Under the pieces are notes generated by a model, which worked only from the letters and a program-made list of their open reading frames with translations, was not told the DNA's origin and searched no databases. Position numbers and translations under genes: made by a program. Positions 6,192-6,262 of a DNA stretch of 6,262 nucleotides are shown here, one piece after another. The DNA is taken from NCBI GenBank assembly GCA_024691145.1, contig JAILNW010000453.1, positions 1 to 6,262 on the forward strand, in the 5' to 3' direction. How positions within the stretch are numbered: the first letter of the stretch is position 1; every line of letters starts with the position of its first letter. The stretch comes from Lachnospiraceae bacterium. Its GTDB lineage: Bacteria; Bacillota; Clostridia; Lachnospirales; Lachnospiraceae.

Positions 6192-6214
6192 ATGGACAAA
6201 AGTCAATAGTCAAT
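6183..6214. repeat. Short direct repeats upstream of the PIG-L gene
   Basis: AAAAGTCA occurs at 6183-6190 and 6198-6205, and AGTCAAT is repeated in tandem at 6201-6207 and 6208-6214. On the minus strand these read as TTGACT, TTGACTTTT and CTGACTTTT with starts 7 and 15 bp apart. They cover the expected -35 region and could be a regulator binding site. The rest of the right end (6215-6262) shows only a CAATATTG palindrome (6211-6218) and no gene. Confidence 0.55.
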
Positions 6215-6262
6215 ATTGGAATTGAATCTGACGATAACTATTTTGAGGTTTGAGTATTAATA

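Noticed and set aside
1..6262. Defence system, mobile element, CRISPR array or biosynthetic cluster
   Set aside because: No transposase, integrase, nuclease, repeat-spacer pattern or set of co-oriented pathway genes is seen; the genes are separate units in alternating orientation.

Overview
The window is AT-rich, with strong AGGAGG-type ribosome binding sites, alternative GTG and TTG starts and factor-independent terminators. This points to a low-GC Gram-positive bacterium. The PurA sequence has the divergent form I remember from Lachnospiraceae-type Clostridia (for example V-L-D where other PurA proteins have K-L-D). A gut or rumen Lachnospiraceae relative is therefore the best guess, resting on recall and not on a search.

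Layout from left to right. (1) A plus-strand pair at 67-1846: a two- or three-pass membrane protein of unknown function, then, 43 bp later, a membrane-anchored alpha/beta hydrolase with a complete Ser-Asp-His triad. (2) A shared bidirectional terminator at 1849-1880 separates this pair from a minus-strand YihY/BrkB-family membrane protein (1879-2862), probably started from TTG. (3) A 180-bp divergent promoter region (2863-3044) holds back-to-back TATAAT boxes and a perfect 32-bp A/T palindrome. (4) purA (3045-4325, plus) encodes adenylosuccinate synthetase. (5) Two tandem perfect hairpins (4326-4402) separate purA from a convergent minus-strand gene (4408-6141) for a PIG-L/LmbE-type deacetylase fused to a discoidin-like domain. 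(6) A 121-bp non-coding right end (6142-6262) carries short direct repeats upstream of that gene.

The genes fall into four independent transcription units in alternating orientation, each with its own promoter or terminator signals. Apart from the membrane protein/hydrolase pair, nothing suggests that they form one pathway. purA is a housekeeping purine gene; the others look like envelope or cell-surface functions. I see no tRNA, rRNA, CRISPR array, insertion sequence or phage gene, and no convincing undescribed multi-gene system. The points most worth following are the uncharacterised membrane protein, the altered IMP/GTP-site residues of PurA, the PIG-L/discoidin fusion, and the symmetrical intergenic DNA structures.
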